From assembly GCA_946546945.1 (NCBI GenBank), contig CAMNOU010000011.1, positions 30,818 through 94,817 on the forward strand: a stretch of DNA of 64,000 bases. Direction: 5' to 3'. The position numbers were made by a program, and so were the translations under genes. The notes beneath the pieces are model-generated. The model worked only from the letters and a program-made list of their open reading frames with translations, made no database searches and was not told the origin of the DNA. Shown piece after piece: positions 27,949-37,265 of the stretch; the first letter of the stretch is position 1, and each line of letters starts with the position of its first letter. The stretch is from an uncultured Lachnospiraceae bacterium (GTDB lineage Bacteria; Bacillota; Clostridia; Lachnospirales; Lachnospiraceae).

Positions 27949-29618
27949 TTAGTTCCCTCCCCGGCTTCATACAGATAGGCCTGTTCGATGGACCTGCGGT
28001 ATGAAGCATAGTGTTCTGTGATTTCATTTTTCAGCTGTAAGGACTGCTTTTTCGATACCGAAAGAGCATTGGTTTTTTCATAGATTTCATCGATCAGACC
28101 CAGGACAGCAGACTGACGGATCTTTTTTCCGGCCAGTCCGTTCCGCTGATCATATAAAAGCATGAAGATACTGTGATAGAGGGACACCCGGTCATAAGAG
28201 CCCGTATCTTCCGCCTCTTTCAGCGCTTTTCGGATGGTCTGAATCAAATTTTCATAATCTTTTCCGGAGGCTTCCTCGACAGAGGACGCGCGAAGAATAT
28301 ATGTCTTGTAGAAATAGCAGATCGTATAATAGCAATGTGAGATATTCTCTTTTGGGAATCCGCAGGAAACCGTCTGCGGATCTTCGTTTTCCGAGAAGAA
28401 GGAATAAGCCTTCTGGATCCGGTCGGAAAAATCGGCAGTCCCGTTCTCGCCGGTATAATAATTGAAATACATGAGACCGGCCTTGTAATGAAGAGCGGCT
28501 GTGCCGGCATCGGACAGAGAAAAAAGGGATTTGTTCCGGTTATATAAAGCCAGGAACCGGTCACTGTCTGTGCGGGTAAAATGGCCGTCCTCTTCACAGG
28601 CTTCCAGGATGGCCAGATAGGCCTCTGTGCGGGCCGGGAAAAGCGCAATGGCCTGCTGATAGTTCCGGAGCTTCTCCTGAAAGGACGTAGCCGCCGCTAC
28701 TGTTGTCAGAGCCGCATAATCCCGGCTGCGCATGGCATAGACGCCCGCACGAAGCAGAAAGACGGCTGCAATCACCGCGCTCAGAAGAACAGCCCTCCAC
28801 CAAATCCGCCGACTTCGGAACGCATCAGCGGGATGATTCAGATCATGCAGGAGCTCTCTGCAGGTCTGGTAACGCCTGTCAGGATCCTGTCTGACACACT
28901 TTTCCAGGATGCTGTCCAGGCGGACAGGTGCTTTCGGGTTCCATTTTCGCACCGGGACGTAAGTGTTTGAAACCGGCGGATCTTCACCGGTCACAAGCTG
29001 GTGCAGCGTCCGCCCGAGTGCGTAAATATCCGACCGCACATCTGCTCTGCCGCTGAACTGCTCCCAGGGGGCGTATCCTCTGGTCCCGGGAATCAGGGAA
29101 ACAGAGGCGGAACAGTCCTCTCTGTACGCTCTGGCAATCCCAAAGTCGATCAGTTTTAGACGGCCATCCGGAGTCAGGATAATATTGGATGGTTTCATAT
29201 CCAGATACAGGATGGGCGGGTCTTGTTCATGCAGGTAGATCAGGGCACTGCACAGCTGCCTGCCCCACTCTGCGGCCACCTTCGCGGAAACAGGTCCGTG
29301 TTTTTTCAGATAGACATCCAGAGAATCGCCCGGGATATAATCCATGATCAGAAACAGACTCTCTCCCTCCCGGATCCGGTCAACGATCCGCGGCAGTGCA
29401 GGATGATCAAAGTGATTCATCAGATCCGCTTCGGCAAGAAGACTGTGTACCAGAGCTGCCTCCCGTTCGGAATCTGTCTGCAGATGAATCTCCTTGATGG
29501 CCCAGAGTTTCTGCAGATGAATGTCTCTGACCAGATAAACGGTCGACATGCCGCCGCGGCCCAGCTCTCTGATCCGCCGGTACCTGCCGCCGATCATGTC
29601 CCCATGATAACGCTTCAC
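27945..29618 (-). CDS. Membrane Ser/Thr protein kinase (Hanks type)
   Basis: 557 residues from a GTG at 29618 (GGGGGG 10 bases before). An ATG at 29597 is the alternative. Kinase domain at about 9-260: glycine loop 'GRGGMSTVY', lysine in 'WAIKEI', catalytic 'LYLDMKPSNI' (HRD changed to Y-L-D but Asp kept) and 'DFGIAR'. A transmembrane segment lies at about 272-295. The remaining roughly 260 residues are extracellular, helical and unlike PASTA domains. It overlaps the Ig-repeat gene by 4 bases. Confidence 0.9.
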   Translation of the reverse strand: MKRYHGDMIGGRYRRIRELGRGGMSTVYLVRDIHLQKLWAIKEIHLQTDSEREAALVHSLLAEADLMNHFDHPALPRIVDRIREGESLFLIMDYIPGDSLDVYLKKHGPVSAKVAAEWGRQLCSALIYLHEQDPPILYLDMKPSNIILTPDGRLKLIDFGIARAYREDCSASVSLIPGTRGYAPWEQFSGRADVRSDIYALGRTLHQLVTGEDPPVSNTYVPVRKWNPKAPVRLDSILEKCVRQDPDRRYQTCRELLHDLNHPADAFRSRRIWWRAVLLSAVIAAVFLLRAGVYAMRSRDYAALTTVAAATSFQEKLRNYQQAIALFPARTEAYLAILEACEEDGHFTRTDSDRFLALYNRNKSLFSLSDAGTAALHYKAGLMYFNYYTGENGTADFSDRIQKAYSFFSENEDPQTVSCGFPKENISHCYYTICYFYKTYILRASSVEEASGKDYENLIQTIRKALKEAEDTGSYDRVSLYHSIFMLLYDQRNGLAGKKIRQSAVLGLIDEIYEKTNALSVSKKQSLQLKNEITEHYASYRRSIEQAYLYEAGEGTN

Positions 29619-29669
29619 ATCATCTGGTCCCCCCTTTCCTTCGGATCTCAGGCATCCCGCAATCGGGTA

Positions 29670-29705
29670 TGCAATCAATATAACAAATGCCAAAGGGATT
29701 TGTAA
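29670..29705 (-). promoter_or_regulatory. Putative promoter of the kinase/Ig-repeat operon
   Basis: On the minus strand TTTACA, 18 bases, TATATT, about 55 bases before the GTG start. A weak match; it lies just downstream of the terminator of the GDPD gene. Confidence 0.35.
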
Positions 29706-29707
29706 AA

Positions 29708-29741
29708 TAGAAAAAGAGGCCCTTTTCAGGCCTCCTTTTTT
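29708..29741 (-). terminator. Terminator after the GDPD gene
   Basis: GAGGCC (29716-29721) pairs with GGCCTC (29729-29734), flanked by A-rich and T-rich runs on both sides, so on the minus strand it ends in CTTTTTCTATTTT. Confidence 0.75.
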
Positions 29742-29856
29742 GACGGATTTTACAATTGTCTGAAACGCAGGACAGGGGAGAAAACGGAAAAAGACAGACG
29801 TTTCCCTGCTTTTTTGCTCCTCTCATCCTTCGTCAAATTGCACAAACACAAAAATG

Positions 29857-31713
29857 CTAATCCCGGATTTTCAAAAGGTTGTTGATATAACGGTCCCACA
29901 GGGATGTGTGCTGTTTCTCGTAAATAAGCTTGCGGGCCATGACCGGATCGTCTGTGATCACGTTATCGACATCCATATCAATCACACGGCTGAGCGTATC
30001 CTCCGAATTGACCGTCCAGACATAGACTTCTTTGCCTGCCTTGTGGGCCCGGCTGATGAACCGGTCGTCCAGGAGCATGGATTCCACGCTGTAAATATCT
30101 ACATCCTCGAGCACCGTAAAGTTTCCGTAGGATACGGAGGTGATATAGGCGGTCCGGATATCCGGGTTCAGCTGCTTGATCTTCTGCAGCGACTCATATT
30201 TTTTGGAGGATACCACGCAGAAATCCGTGATGTGATATTTTTCAATCAGTTCTGCCACCGATTTCTCCAGGTTCTTTTCGTGCCCCGTCGGTTTGATCTC
30301 GATATTCAGCCGGATCCTTCCGGTGGTGACCTTCAGCACCTGCTCCAGAGTCGGGATGCCAATTGCCTGATACTTCCTGTCGAACCAGCTTCCGTTATCC
30401 AGATTGCGGATCTCATCCCAGGTCACTTCCCAGATGTTCCGGTCTGTTCCGGTCGTTCTTTTCAGGTTGGAATCATGCATCACAATGACCTTCTGGTCTT
30501 TCGTTTCCTGGACATCCAGCTCGATCCAGTCCGCTCCGATCTCGATGGCTCCTTTGAAAGCCGGAATCGTATTTTCCGGATATTGTACGGAATACCCTCT
30601 GTGGGCCGTGACCTCCACATTGTTTTTGAGACCCATGTTGATAAAACCCTTCCGGTCTCCGTAGCTGTAGATAAAATTCACGCCAATGACAACAAGTACA
30701 CAGACCAGGATGATTTTTCTGCGTTTCTTGTAAAGCGATCTTACCCAGGAAGCCTGTCCCAGACGATAGGCGTTATCATGAATCTGAAGCGGAGGCGGAA
30801 CCGGTTCGCCGCGCTTCTTTTTTCGGTAGTAAAAAAGAAGGCTGATCATCAGAAAGACCAGGGGAAGCCCGAAACAGTAAAAGGCGGCGCCGACGATCTC
30901 AAGAAGCAGGGAAATGCCGGACAGTGTCAGGCTGGCGAACATATCCCAGTTTTCCAGGGCCTGGTTGATGTGTGAAATGATCCACGAACCGAAGAAAATC
31001 ACGGCCGTATACGCTCCGATCAGAGCAGCATTCCAGATGATCATGACAATCAGGTCCTGCCAGTAATGCCCGCGGATCAGACGCCAGCTTCGGTATCGGG
31101 CCTTTTTGAAATCGCATTTTTCCAGACAGAAATAGTGCAGGCTGTACATCCACCCGAAGGAACGCAGTCCCATAAATGCCCAGAATGCAATGTAGATGAT
31201 CTGGAGGAACCGGTGGGAAAAGATGTATTCCAGAATAAAATCAGGAATGGAGAACTCCGCGATATATCCGGTGATCAGCGCCGCATGGGTCATGGGGATG
31301 ATGATCAGAAGATACAGGATCATGATGATGTTCTTTCGCTGGTACACAATGCGCAGGGAGGTGATAAAACCCTGCCGGATCAGCGTGAACAGAGGCATCT
31401 CCTGCTTCTGAAAGGAGGCGTGAAAACACAGAATGATACAGCATATATCCCACAGGGTAAAAAAAGCCATGCAAAGGACCATGACCAGCAGGATGACCCA
31501 TGTGAAGGGCGACTTGAAAAACACCGTAAAGGTCTCGTCCGATAAATAAGAAAGGCCCTGAATTTTCAGGGCAGCTTTCATAAGCCCGCCGATCACAGGC
31601 TTAAAAACGGCTGCCAGCGCGAGCTTGTACAAGATCTCGAACACCAGCAGCGTTCCGATATTCCTTTTAAATAAATGAAATGCATAACGCAGGTAACGGA
31701 AAATCTGATGCAT
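29857..31713 (-). CDS. Membrane glycerophosphodiester phosphodiesterase
   Basis: 618 residues. The first about 340 form a membrane domain with several hydrophobic stretches (GDPD membrane domain). The rest is a GDPD domain: 'AHRGYSVQYPENTIPAF' with catalytic His and Arg, 'ELDVQETKDQKVIVMHD' with metal ligands and second His. It hydrolyses glycerophosphodiesters or possibly lipoteichoic-acid-like polymers outside the membrane. Downstream of it is a terminator. Confidence 0.92.
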   Translation of the reverse strand: MHQIFRYLRYAFHLFKRNIGTLLVFEILYKLALAAVFKPVIGGLMKAALKIQGLSYLSDETFTVFFKSPFTWVILLVMVLCMAFFTLWDICCIILCFHASFQKQEMPLFTLIRQGFITSLRIVYQRKNIIMILYLLIIIPMTHAALITGYIAEFSIPDFILEYIFSHRFLQIIYIAFWAFMGLRSFGWMYSLHYFCLEKCDFKKARYRSWRLIRGHYWQDLIVMIIWNAALIGAYTAVIFFGSWIISHINQALENWDMFASLTLSGISLLLEIVGAAFYCFGLPLVFLMISLLFYYRKKKRGEPVPPPLQIHDNAYRLGQASWVRSLYKKRRKIILVCVLVVIGVNFIYSYGDRKGFINMGLKNNVEVTAHRGYSVQYPENTIPAFKGAIEIGADWIELDVQETKDQKVIVMHDSNLKRTTGTDRNIWEVTWDEIRNLDNGSWFDRKYQAIGIPTLEQVLKVTTGRIRLNIEIKPTGHEKNLEKSVAELIEKYHITDFCVVSSKKYESLQKIKQLNPDIRTAYITSVSYGNFTVLEDVDIYSVESMLLDDRFISRAHKAGKEVYVWTVNSEDTLSRVIDMDVDNVITDDPVMARKLIYEKQHTSLWDRYINNLLKIRD

Positions 31714-31735
31714 CTATTTCTTTCCAATCATTCTT

Positions 31736-32044
31736 CTACAGGTACTTTTCGAACTCCGGTTTTAATTGCTGTTTCGGACGGAAACCGATCAGCATATCCT
31801 GCTTCTGGCCGTCTTTCAGGATCAGGAGCGCGGGAATGCTGGCAATACCGTACTCTCTGGCAATCTCCATATTCTCATCTACATCAATGTTGTAGAAGGA
31901 AATCTGCGGCAGTTCATTCGAGATCTCATCGAGAACCGGAGCTACCATCTGGCACGGACCGCACCAGGTCGCCGAAAAGTCCACCACAACAACACCATTT
32001 CCGGATACATTTTTAAATTCCTGCTGATTGATTTTTTTAACCAT
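31736..32044 (-). CDS. trxA: Thioredoxin
   Basis: 102 residues, standard. Active site WCGPC at residues 27-31 and the cis-proline in 'GIASIPALLIL'. It reduces protein disulfides. It is 48 bases from the reductase gene, and both are read in the same direction, so they form a redox pair. Confidence 0.95.
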   Translation of the reverse strand: MVKKINQQEFKNVSGNGVVVVDFSATWCGPCQMVAPVLDEISNELPQISFYNIDVDENMEIAREYGIASIPALLILKDGQKQDMLIGFRPKQQLKPEFEKYL

Positions 32045-32092
32045 AATTTTCTCCTTACTTATTCATTATTAACTTGCTGCTTCCAGACAAAT

Positions 32093-32968
32093 TTATCTGG
32101 TTTCTTTCTTTTTCCGGTCGATATAGGATGCGGCGGAAAGCGCTGCCACATTCCCCTCGCCGGCGGCTTTGATATACTGATAGGGAGTCCCTGTGATATC
32201 TCCGCAGGCAAAACAACCCGGAAGGTTGGTCTCCATGCTGCGGTTCACCTTTACATGACTGCCCTCGACCTCCAGTCCGAAGACAAGCTGGGCAGGCGCA
32301 ATACTCTCCCGAAGAATGAATACGCCGTCGACCGGAAGCTCCTGGCTTTTGAGTTCCAGTGTATCCACCTTCATCTCTCCCTTGATGGACGCGGGCGTAT
32401 CCCGAATCACCTGAATGTTGTCGGGAAGAGAGACCGGTTCATCATAAGTAGGTATATAATATACCTGTCCGGCCAGTTCAGACAGATACTCCGCTTCCTG
32501 TTCTTCCTGAGCAGATGAGGCGATGACGGCCACATTCCGGCCCCGGTAAAGCACCCCGTCGCAGGTGGCGCAGTAGCTGACGCCTCTTCCGAGAAAATCG
32601 GTCTCGCCGGGATAAGGCTTCTGAAAATGAACGCCTGTCGCGAGAATGAGCGCAGTTGCCTCATAGGTCTGGTTCGACCGGGAGGTCATGCTGTAATAAT
32701 CTCCCATAGCGTAAATGGAAGTAACCGGATCCTCTGTGATCGTGATTCCCATCCGGCTGGCGTGATCCAGAAACTTCTGCGCAAGGTCGGCTCCGCTGAC
32801 AGCCGGAATTCCCAGATAATTGTTGATCTCATGGGCTTTTTCCACTTTCTCGCTGACATGAGCGCTGCCGATCAGAAGCACATTCTTATTGCGGATTTTT
32901 AAAGTGATGGCGGCAGATAATCCTGCCGGTCCCGTGCCGATAATAGCGGCATCATAACGTTGATTCAT
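32093..32968 (-). CDS. Thioredoxin reductase-like flavoenzyme lacking NADPH motifs (probable ferredoxin-dependent FFTR)
   Basis: 291 residues. FAD site 'IIGTGPAGLSAAI' and the redox pair C-A-T-C at 133-136 are as in TrxB. The NADPH-binding motif GxGxxA, expected after the redox pair, is replaced by 'VAVIASSAQEEQEAEYL', and the following HRRxxxR motif is missing ('YYIPTYDEPVSLP'). This combination is known from clostridial ferredoxin-dependent flavin thioredoxin reductases. It would take electrons from ferredoxin and pass them to thioredoxin encoded next door. The start has no close ribosome site. Confidence 0.85.
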   Translation of the reverse strand: MNQRYDAAIIGTGPAGLSAAITLKIRNKNVLLIGSAHVSEKVEKAHEINNYLGIPAVSGADLAQKFLDHASRMGITITEDPVTSIYAMGDYYSMTSRSNQTYEATALILATGVHFQKPYPGETDFLGRGVSYCATCDGVLYRGRNVAVIASSAQEEQEAEYLSELAGQVYYIPTYDEPVSLPDNIQVIRDTPASIKGEMKVDTLELKSQELPVDGVFILRESIAPAQLVFGLEVEGSHVKVNRSMETNLPGCFACGDITGTPYQYIKAAGEGNVAALSAASYIDRKKKETR

Positions 32969-33021
32969 ACAGTAGTTGTTCCATTCCTTTCGTGTCTCGT
33001 CAATTAGGTGCCTATATCACT

Positions 33022-33049
33022 ATTATATTTATTTACAGAATTTTTTCAA
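33022..33049 (-). promoter_or_regulatory. SigA-type promoter of the reductase-thioredoxin pair
   Basis: On the minus strand TTGAAA (33044-33049), 16 bases, TATAAT (33022-33027), about 55 bases before the ATG. Confidence 0.65.
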
Positions 33050-33053
33050 CTAT

Positions 33054-34139
33054 TCATTTTGTCCATTCGTACATAGCATCCCGAATGGTCTTCCAATACA
33101 GATCCGGAGCGATGACGGATGCCTGGGCATGCCCCGCTCCTTCTATGATATAAAGCTGCTTTTCTCCCGCTTTCGCGTCATAAAGCTCATACGCCATCCC
33201 GACCGGAATCATCATATCCTGATCGCCGTGAAAGAATATCGTGGGGATATCGCTTTTTTTCACCGCATCCAGTGCGGACGCATCCTTCAGATCATAACCG
33301 CCCCGAAGCTGCAGCATCAGGTTCGCCGCAGGGATGACGGTTTCCTGGGGCAGATGAAACCATGCCTCCAGCCGGTTCCCGAACATGGTATAGGCATCGG
33401 TGTAGGCACAGTCGGAAATGACGCCTCTGACGCTGCCGGGCAGGTCATCCCGTCCGCTCATCATCAACGCGCAGGCAGAACCCATGGACTGACCGTGCAG
33501 GATGATATGGGCATCCGGATCTCTTGCCAGTATTTCTTCGATCCAGAGCATATTGTCCTGGCTGTCCGTATACCCCATTCCGATAAAATCACCTTCACTT
33601 TCGCCCTGACAGCGCATGTCCGGGGAAAGAACGTGACAGCCAAAAATACTGTACCAGCAGGCATAGGGATAGAGCTCCTCTTTCCATCCGGTATAGCCGT
33701 GTAAAAGAAGCACCCAGGTATGCTCGTTGTTCTGACACATCTCTGTGAACGTATCCAGATCCGGAAGCGCAGCCAGCTTATGTTCCTGCCAGAACGCATA
33801 CGAAAGTTCCCGGTCCGGCGTAAACACCTCCGCGACGAGACGGTATCCGTCCTGCGACACTTTTTCCAGTTTTTCGGACTGAACCTGATCCAGCCAGTTC
33901 TGTGTAAGATCCGAACTTTTATCCACCTGCCGGTCCACTTCTTCCGATTCCACCAGTTCACCGAAGCTCTGATCTGTAATCTCATCCACAAAATCCAGGC
34001 GCGCCTGGAAACGCGGGATCAGAGCGGCGCTCAAAAGGAAATTAACGGCAAGGATATAGACTGCCGCAAGAATAATGATCACAATGATCAGAACCCGAAA
34101 CGGTTTTTTTAATCGTTTTTTTCTGTAAGTATTGCTCAT
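33054..34139 (-). CDS. Membrane-anchored alpha/beta hydrolase
   Basis: 361 residues with one N-terminal hydrophobic segment (about 15-37) after a very basic start (RKKRLKKPFR). The nucleophile elbow is 'LHGQSMGSA' (Ser), the oxyanion 'LLHGYTG', the acid 'FHGDQDMMIP' and the catalytic His in 'IEGAGHAQA'. This resembles YqkD/BEM46-like hydrolases. Substrate unknown. The sortase gene ends upstream 27 bases away. Confidence 0.88.
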   Translation of the reverse strand: MSNTYRKKRLKKPFRVLIIVIIILAAVYILAVNFLLSAALIPRFQARLDFVDEITDQSFGELVESEEVDRQVDKSSDLTQNWLDQVQSEKLEKVSQDGYRLVAEVFTPDRELSYAFWQEHKLAALPDLDTFTEMCQNNEHTWVLLLHGYTGWKEELYPYACWYSIFGCHVLSPDMRCQGESEGDFIGMGYTDSQDNMLWIEEILARDPDAHIILHGQSMGSACALMMSGRDDLPGSVRGVISDCAYTDAYTMFGNRLEAWFHLPQETVIPAANLMLQLRGGYDLKDASALDAVKKSDIPTIFFHGDQDMMIPVGMAYELYDAKAGEKQLYIIEGAGHAQASVIAPDLYWKTIRDAMYEWTK

Positions 34140-34166
34140 TCGTAACCTCGGAATACCTGACTTTTT

Positions 34167-34955
34167 CTACTGTTCCTCTGTAAGAACGGCTCCGATCAGC
34201 AGACGCTGATCCGTGTGCCCGTTGCATGTTGAAAGCACGATCATCCGGTCATCCGTCGTTACATCAAAAGGATCCGCTATCCAGCTTGGCAGCTGCCGCT
34301 CGGTCTGGATGGATGTCAGGAAGTTCCCGTAATCGATGGATGTCTTACAGTCAAAAAATGCATTCATAATGTGACGGTCGTCATAAGTGACAGCAAAAAC
34401 TACTTTGTAGTTGTAAATATGCTCCGGCGTATAAATCGTAATCTGCGGATGTTCCTGCCGGTAGGACTCCTCCAGATAATACTTCAGGCTCCCGAACATG
34501 GTTCCTTTTTTCATATAATGGCCATAGATCATCGTTACATGATCCGTTTCCAGATCCTGATTGTGCGTATATTGCGTAAAAATCGCGCCGGGCGCGGACT
34601 CCGAGGTATCGGAGGCGTGCTTCAGATAAAAGTTATCATCCCCGTCTGTGCGGTGTACGAGCGGATAATCCACAGGAGTATCCGGAATCGTGATCCACGC
34701 AAAAATATCCGGATTCTGCGCCGTCAGACTGTCAAAATCAATCGGGATATCCGGTTTGGGCGCTTCCGGAGCAGCAGCCGATTCCTCCGGTTCTTCTTCC
34801 GGGACGGATACAGGTTCTGCGGTCACTTCTTTTGCCAGATCTTCGTATTTCTTTTCCTGTCTGGCCTGAACTGCTTTATATCCGATCATGGAAGCTGCAG
34901 CAGCAATCAGAATGATCACACAAATGATAAATAAGAGATTTCTTTTCTTTTCCAT
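34167..34955 (-). CDS. srtB: Class B sortase
   Basis: 262 residues. N-terminal membrane anchor (about 5-24), an acidic Pro/Glu linker, then the sortase fold: catalytic His in 'MIYGHYMKKGTMFG', Cys in 'IVLSTCNGHTDQR' and Arg in that same run. Class B sortases attach NPQTN-like substrates to peptidoglycan. No substrate with a clear sorting signal is visible in this window. Confidence 0.92.
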   Translation of the reverse strand: MEKKRNLLFIICVIILIAAAASMIGYKAVQARQEKKYEDLAKEVTAEPVSVPEEEPEESAAAPEAPKPDIPIDFDSLTAQNPDIFAWITIPDTPVDYPLVHRTDGDDNFYLKHASDTSESAPGAIFTQYTHNQDLETDHVTMIYGHYMKKGTMFGSLKYYLEESYRQEHPQITIYTPEHIYNYKVVFAVTYDDRHIMNAFFDCKTSIDYGNFLTSIQTERQLPSWIADPFDVTTDDRMIVLSTCNGHTDQRLLIGAVLTEEQ

Positions 34956-35005
34956 ACTGCTAAAAATCTTTCATAAAAATCATTTATAAAATTTGTTTAT
35001 TAAGA

Positions 35006-35035
35006 AATCTCTCCGGTATTCAGACCGGAGAGATT
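35006..35035 (-). terminator. Perfect 12-pair hairpin after glmM
   Basis: AATCTCTCCGGT (35006-35017) pairs with ACCGGAGAGATT (35024-35035), loop ATTCAG. It lies 40 bases after the glmM stop. The T-run on the minus strand is broken (TCTTAATAAAC), so it may stop transcription weakly or stabilise the mRNA end. Confidence 0.6.
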
Positions 35036-35075
35036 CATTAGATTCAAGTCTCGCTTTATGCGTAAATGGGCGCAG

Positions 35076-36422
35076 TTATGCCAGATGTCCTTTTTCTCTG
35101 ATCACATCAATGACGCCATCTACGAATTTTTCACAGATTTCCTCTGTATCCGCCTCGACCATGACACGGATCACCGGCTCTGTACCGGATTCGCGCACGA
35201 GAATACGTCCGGTATCGCCCAGCTCTTCGGCAACCTTTTCCACCGCTGCCTGAACATCCGGGTCGTTCTGTGCTTCCGGTTTGCTCTTTACACGCACATT
35301 TTTCAATACCTGCGGGTAAAAGACGACCGGAGCCGCAAGCTCACTCATCGGTTTCTCTTTTGCCAGGAGAACTTCCATCATCTTCAGGCTGGTCAGGATT
35401 CCGTCTCCGGTCGTTGCGTACTTGGTAAAGATAATATGGCCGGACTGCTCTCCTCCAAGGCGGTTTCCGTACTGAACCATGTTTTCATAGACATATTTAT
35501 CGCCGACTTTCGTCTTGTCATAATCAATACCGACCTTATCAAGAGCCTTGTAAAGTCCGAAATTACTCATGACGGTAGTAACTACTTTGTTATTCAGCAG
35601 TTTTCCGCGCTCTTTCATATACAATCCGTAGATATAAAGGATATGGTCACCGGTAATGACATTGCCCTTTTCATCTACACAGAGACAGCGGTCCGCATCT
35701 CCGTCATAGGCAAAGCCGACATCAAGCCCGTTGTCCACGACAAACTTCTGCAGATGCTCAATATGTGTGCTTCCGCAGTCTGTGTTGATATTAAAGCCGT
35801 CCGGCTCAGCGTTGATCACGTAGGTCTTCGCTCCGAGCGCATCGAAAACACTCTTTGCGATCGACCAGGAAGCACCATTCGCGCAGTCCAGGCCGACTTT
35901 GACATTTTTAAAACTGTATCTGGACAGAGAAATCAGATAGCCGATATAGCGGTTGCGGCCGGCTACATAGTCTACGGTACGGCCGATCTCATCTTTCTTT
36001 GCAAGAGGAACTTCCGTTTTCCCGTCGATATAGTCTTCAATCTGGAGCAGTGTCTCCTCGTCCATCTTCTCGCCGTTGTTGTTGACAATCTTGATTCCGT
36101 TGTCATAGTAGGGATTGTGTGATGCGGAAATCATGATCCCGCAGTCAAAATCCTCTGTTCTGGCAATATAAGAAACAGAAGGGGTTGTCGTTACATGCAT
36201 GATATAAGCATCCGCGCCCGAAGCCATCAGGCCGGTGCAGAGCGCGTACTCAAACATATAACTGGAACGTCTTGTGTCTTTTCCGATGATCACTTTCGCT
36301 TTCTTATTCAGTCTGGCACCGTAATACCATCCCACAAAGCGACCGATCTGAATTGCATGATCAAAATTCAATCCGCAGTTGGCCTCTCCACGGAAGCCGT
36401 CTGTTCCGAAATATTTTCCCAT
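35076..36422 (-). CDS. glmM: Phosphoglucosamine mutase
   Basis: 448 residues from the ATG at 36422 with AAGGAGAG upstream; an upstream in-frame start inside nagB is unlikely. Start 'MGKYFGTDGFRGEA' and the phospho-serine loop 'MISASHNPYYDNGIKIV' are GlmM landmarks; 'AYDGDADR' binds the metal; 'RESGTEPVIRVM' binds the sugar phosphate. It converts GlcN-6-P to GlcN-1-P for UDP-GlcNAc. It begins one base after the nagB stop, so it is translationally coupled. Confidence 0.95.
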   Translation of the reverse strand: MGKYFGTDGFRGEANCGLNFDHAIQIGRFVGWYYGARLNKKAKVIIGKDTRRSSYMFEYALCTGLMASGADAYIMHVTTTPSVSYIARTEDFDCGIMISASHNPYYDNGIKIVNNNGEKMDEETLLQIEDYIDGKTEVPLAKKDEIGRTVDYVAGRNRYIGYLISLSRYSFKNVKVGLDCANGASWSIAKSVFDALGAKTYVINAEPDGFNINTDCGSTHIEHLQKFVVDNGLDVGFAYDGDADRCLCVDEKGNVITGDHILYIYGLYMKERGKLLNNKVVTTVMSNFGLYKALDKVGIDYDKTKVGDKYVYENMVQYGNRLGGEQSGHIIFTKYATTGDGILTSLKMMEVLLAKEKPMSELAAPVVFYPQVLKNVRVKSKPEAQNDPDVQAAVEKVAEELGDTGRILVRESGTEPVIRVMVEADTEEICEKFVDGVIDVIREKGHLA

Positions 36423-36423
36423 C

Positions 36424-37215
36424 TTATAATCTCTCCTTTTTCTCAATGTCAAGGAAATACTTATATGTATCTACGGTAAGTTCGCCGCAGGCTTCCTCAT
36501 CGCACGCAATGATTGCCGCATTGTGCAACTGCAGAGCGCTGCAGGTCCACTTCTGGCTGACGCCTCCTTCAACGGTAGCTGCCAGCGCGCGCGCTTTGTT
36601 GTGGCCGCTGATCAGAACCAGGACCTCTTTGGAATCTGTTACGGTACCGATTCCCACAGACAGAGCCTGTGCCGGAACCTTCTCTGGATCATTTCCGAAG
36701 AAACGGGAATTTACGATTCGGGTATCTGTCGTCAGATCACGCACTCCGGTTCTGGAAGAAAGGGAGGTATACGGCTCGTTGAAAGCCAGATGACCATCCA
36801 CGCCGATTCCGCCCATGAACAGATCAATACCGCCGTAAGAAGCAATCTTCTCCTCATATGCGGCGCATTCGCCCTCCGGGTCATCGGTCATACCGTTTAA
36901 AATGTTGATATTTTCTGCCTTCATGTCCACCAGATGATCAAAGAAATTGTCATGCATAAAATACCAGTAGCTCTGATCATGCTCGTGAGGGAGTCCCAGA
37001 TACTCATCCATGTTAAAAGTCACAACATTTGCAAAGGAAACTTCTCCTGCTTTATTCTTTCTGATCAGTTCCTGATACACACCGATCGGGGAAGATCCGG
37101 TGGGAAGGCCAAGAACAAAAGGACGGTCCTCTTTGTGCGCATTGATTTTTGCAGCGATGTAATCCGCTGCCCATTTGCACATTTTATCATAATTATCCTG
37201 AATGACTACTCTCAT
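36424..37215 (-). CDS. nagB: Glucosamine-6-phosphate deaminase
   Basis: 263 residues, standard. '[12 protein letters not shown]', 'FNMDEYLGL', and '[14 protein letters not shown]' carry the catalytic Asp, His and Glu. It catalyses the reversible step GlcN-6-P + water to fructose-6-P + ammonia. It lies between the GlmU-like gene (50-base gap) and glmM in one transcript behind the glmS-type ribozyme. Confidence 0.96.
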   Translation of the reverse strand: MRVVIQDNYDKMCKWAADYIAAKINAHKEDRPFVLGLPTGSSPIGVYQELIRKNKAGEVSFANVVTFNMDEYLGLPHEHDQSYWYFMHDNFFDHLVDMKAENINILNGMTDDPEGECAAYEEKIASYGGIDLFMGGIGVDGHLAFNEPYTSLSSRTGVRDLTTDTRIVNSRFFGNDPEKVPAQALSVGIGTVTDSKEVLVLISGHNKARALAATVEGGVSQKWTCSALQLHNAAIIACDEEACGELTVDTYKYFLDIEKKERL

Positions 37216-37265
37216 TTTTTTATCTCCGTATTCTCTTAATATTTATAGTATGCTTCCTGCGTTTT

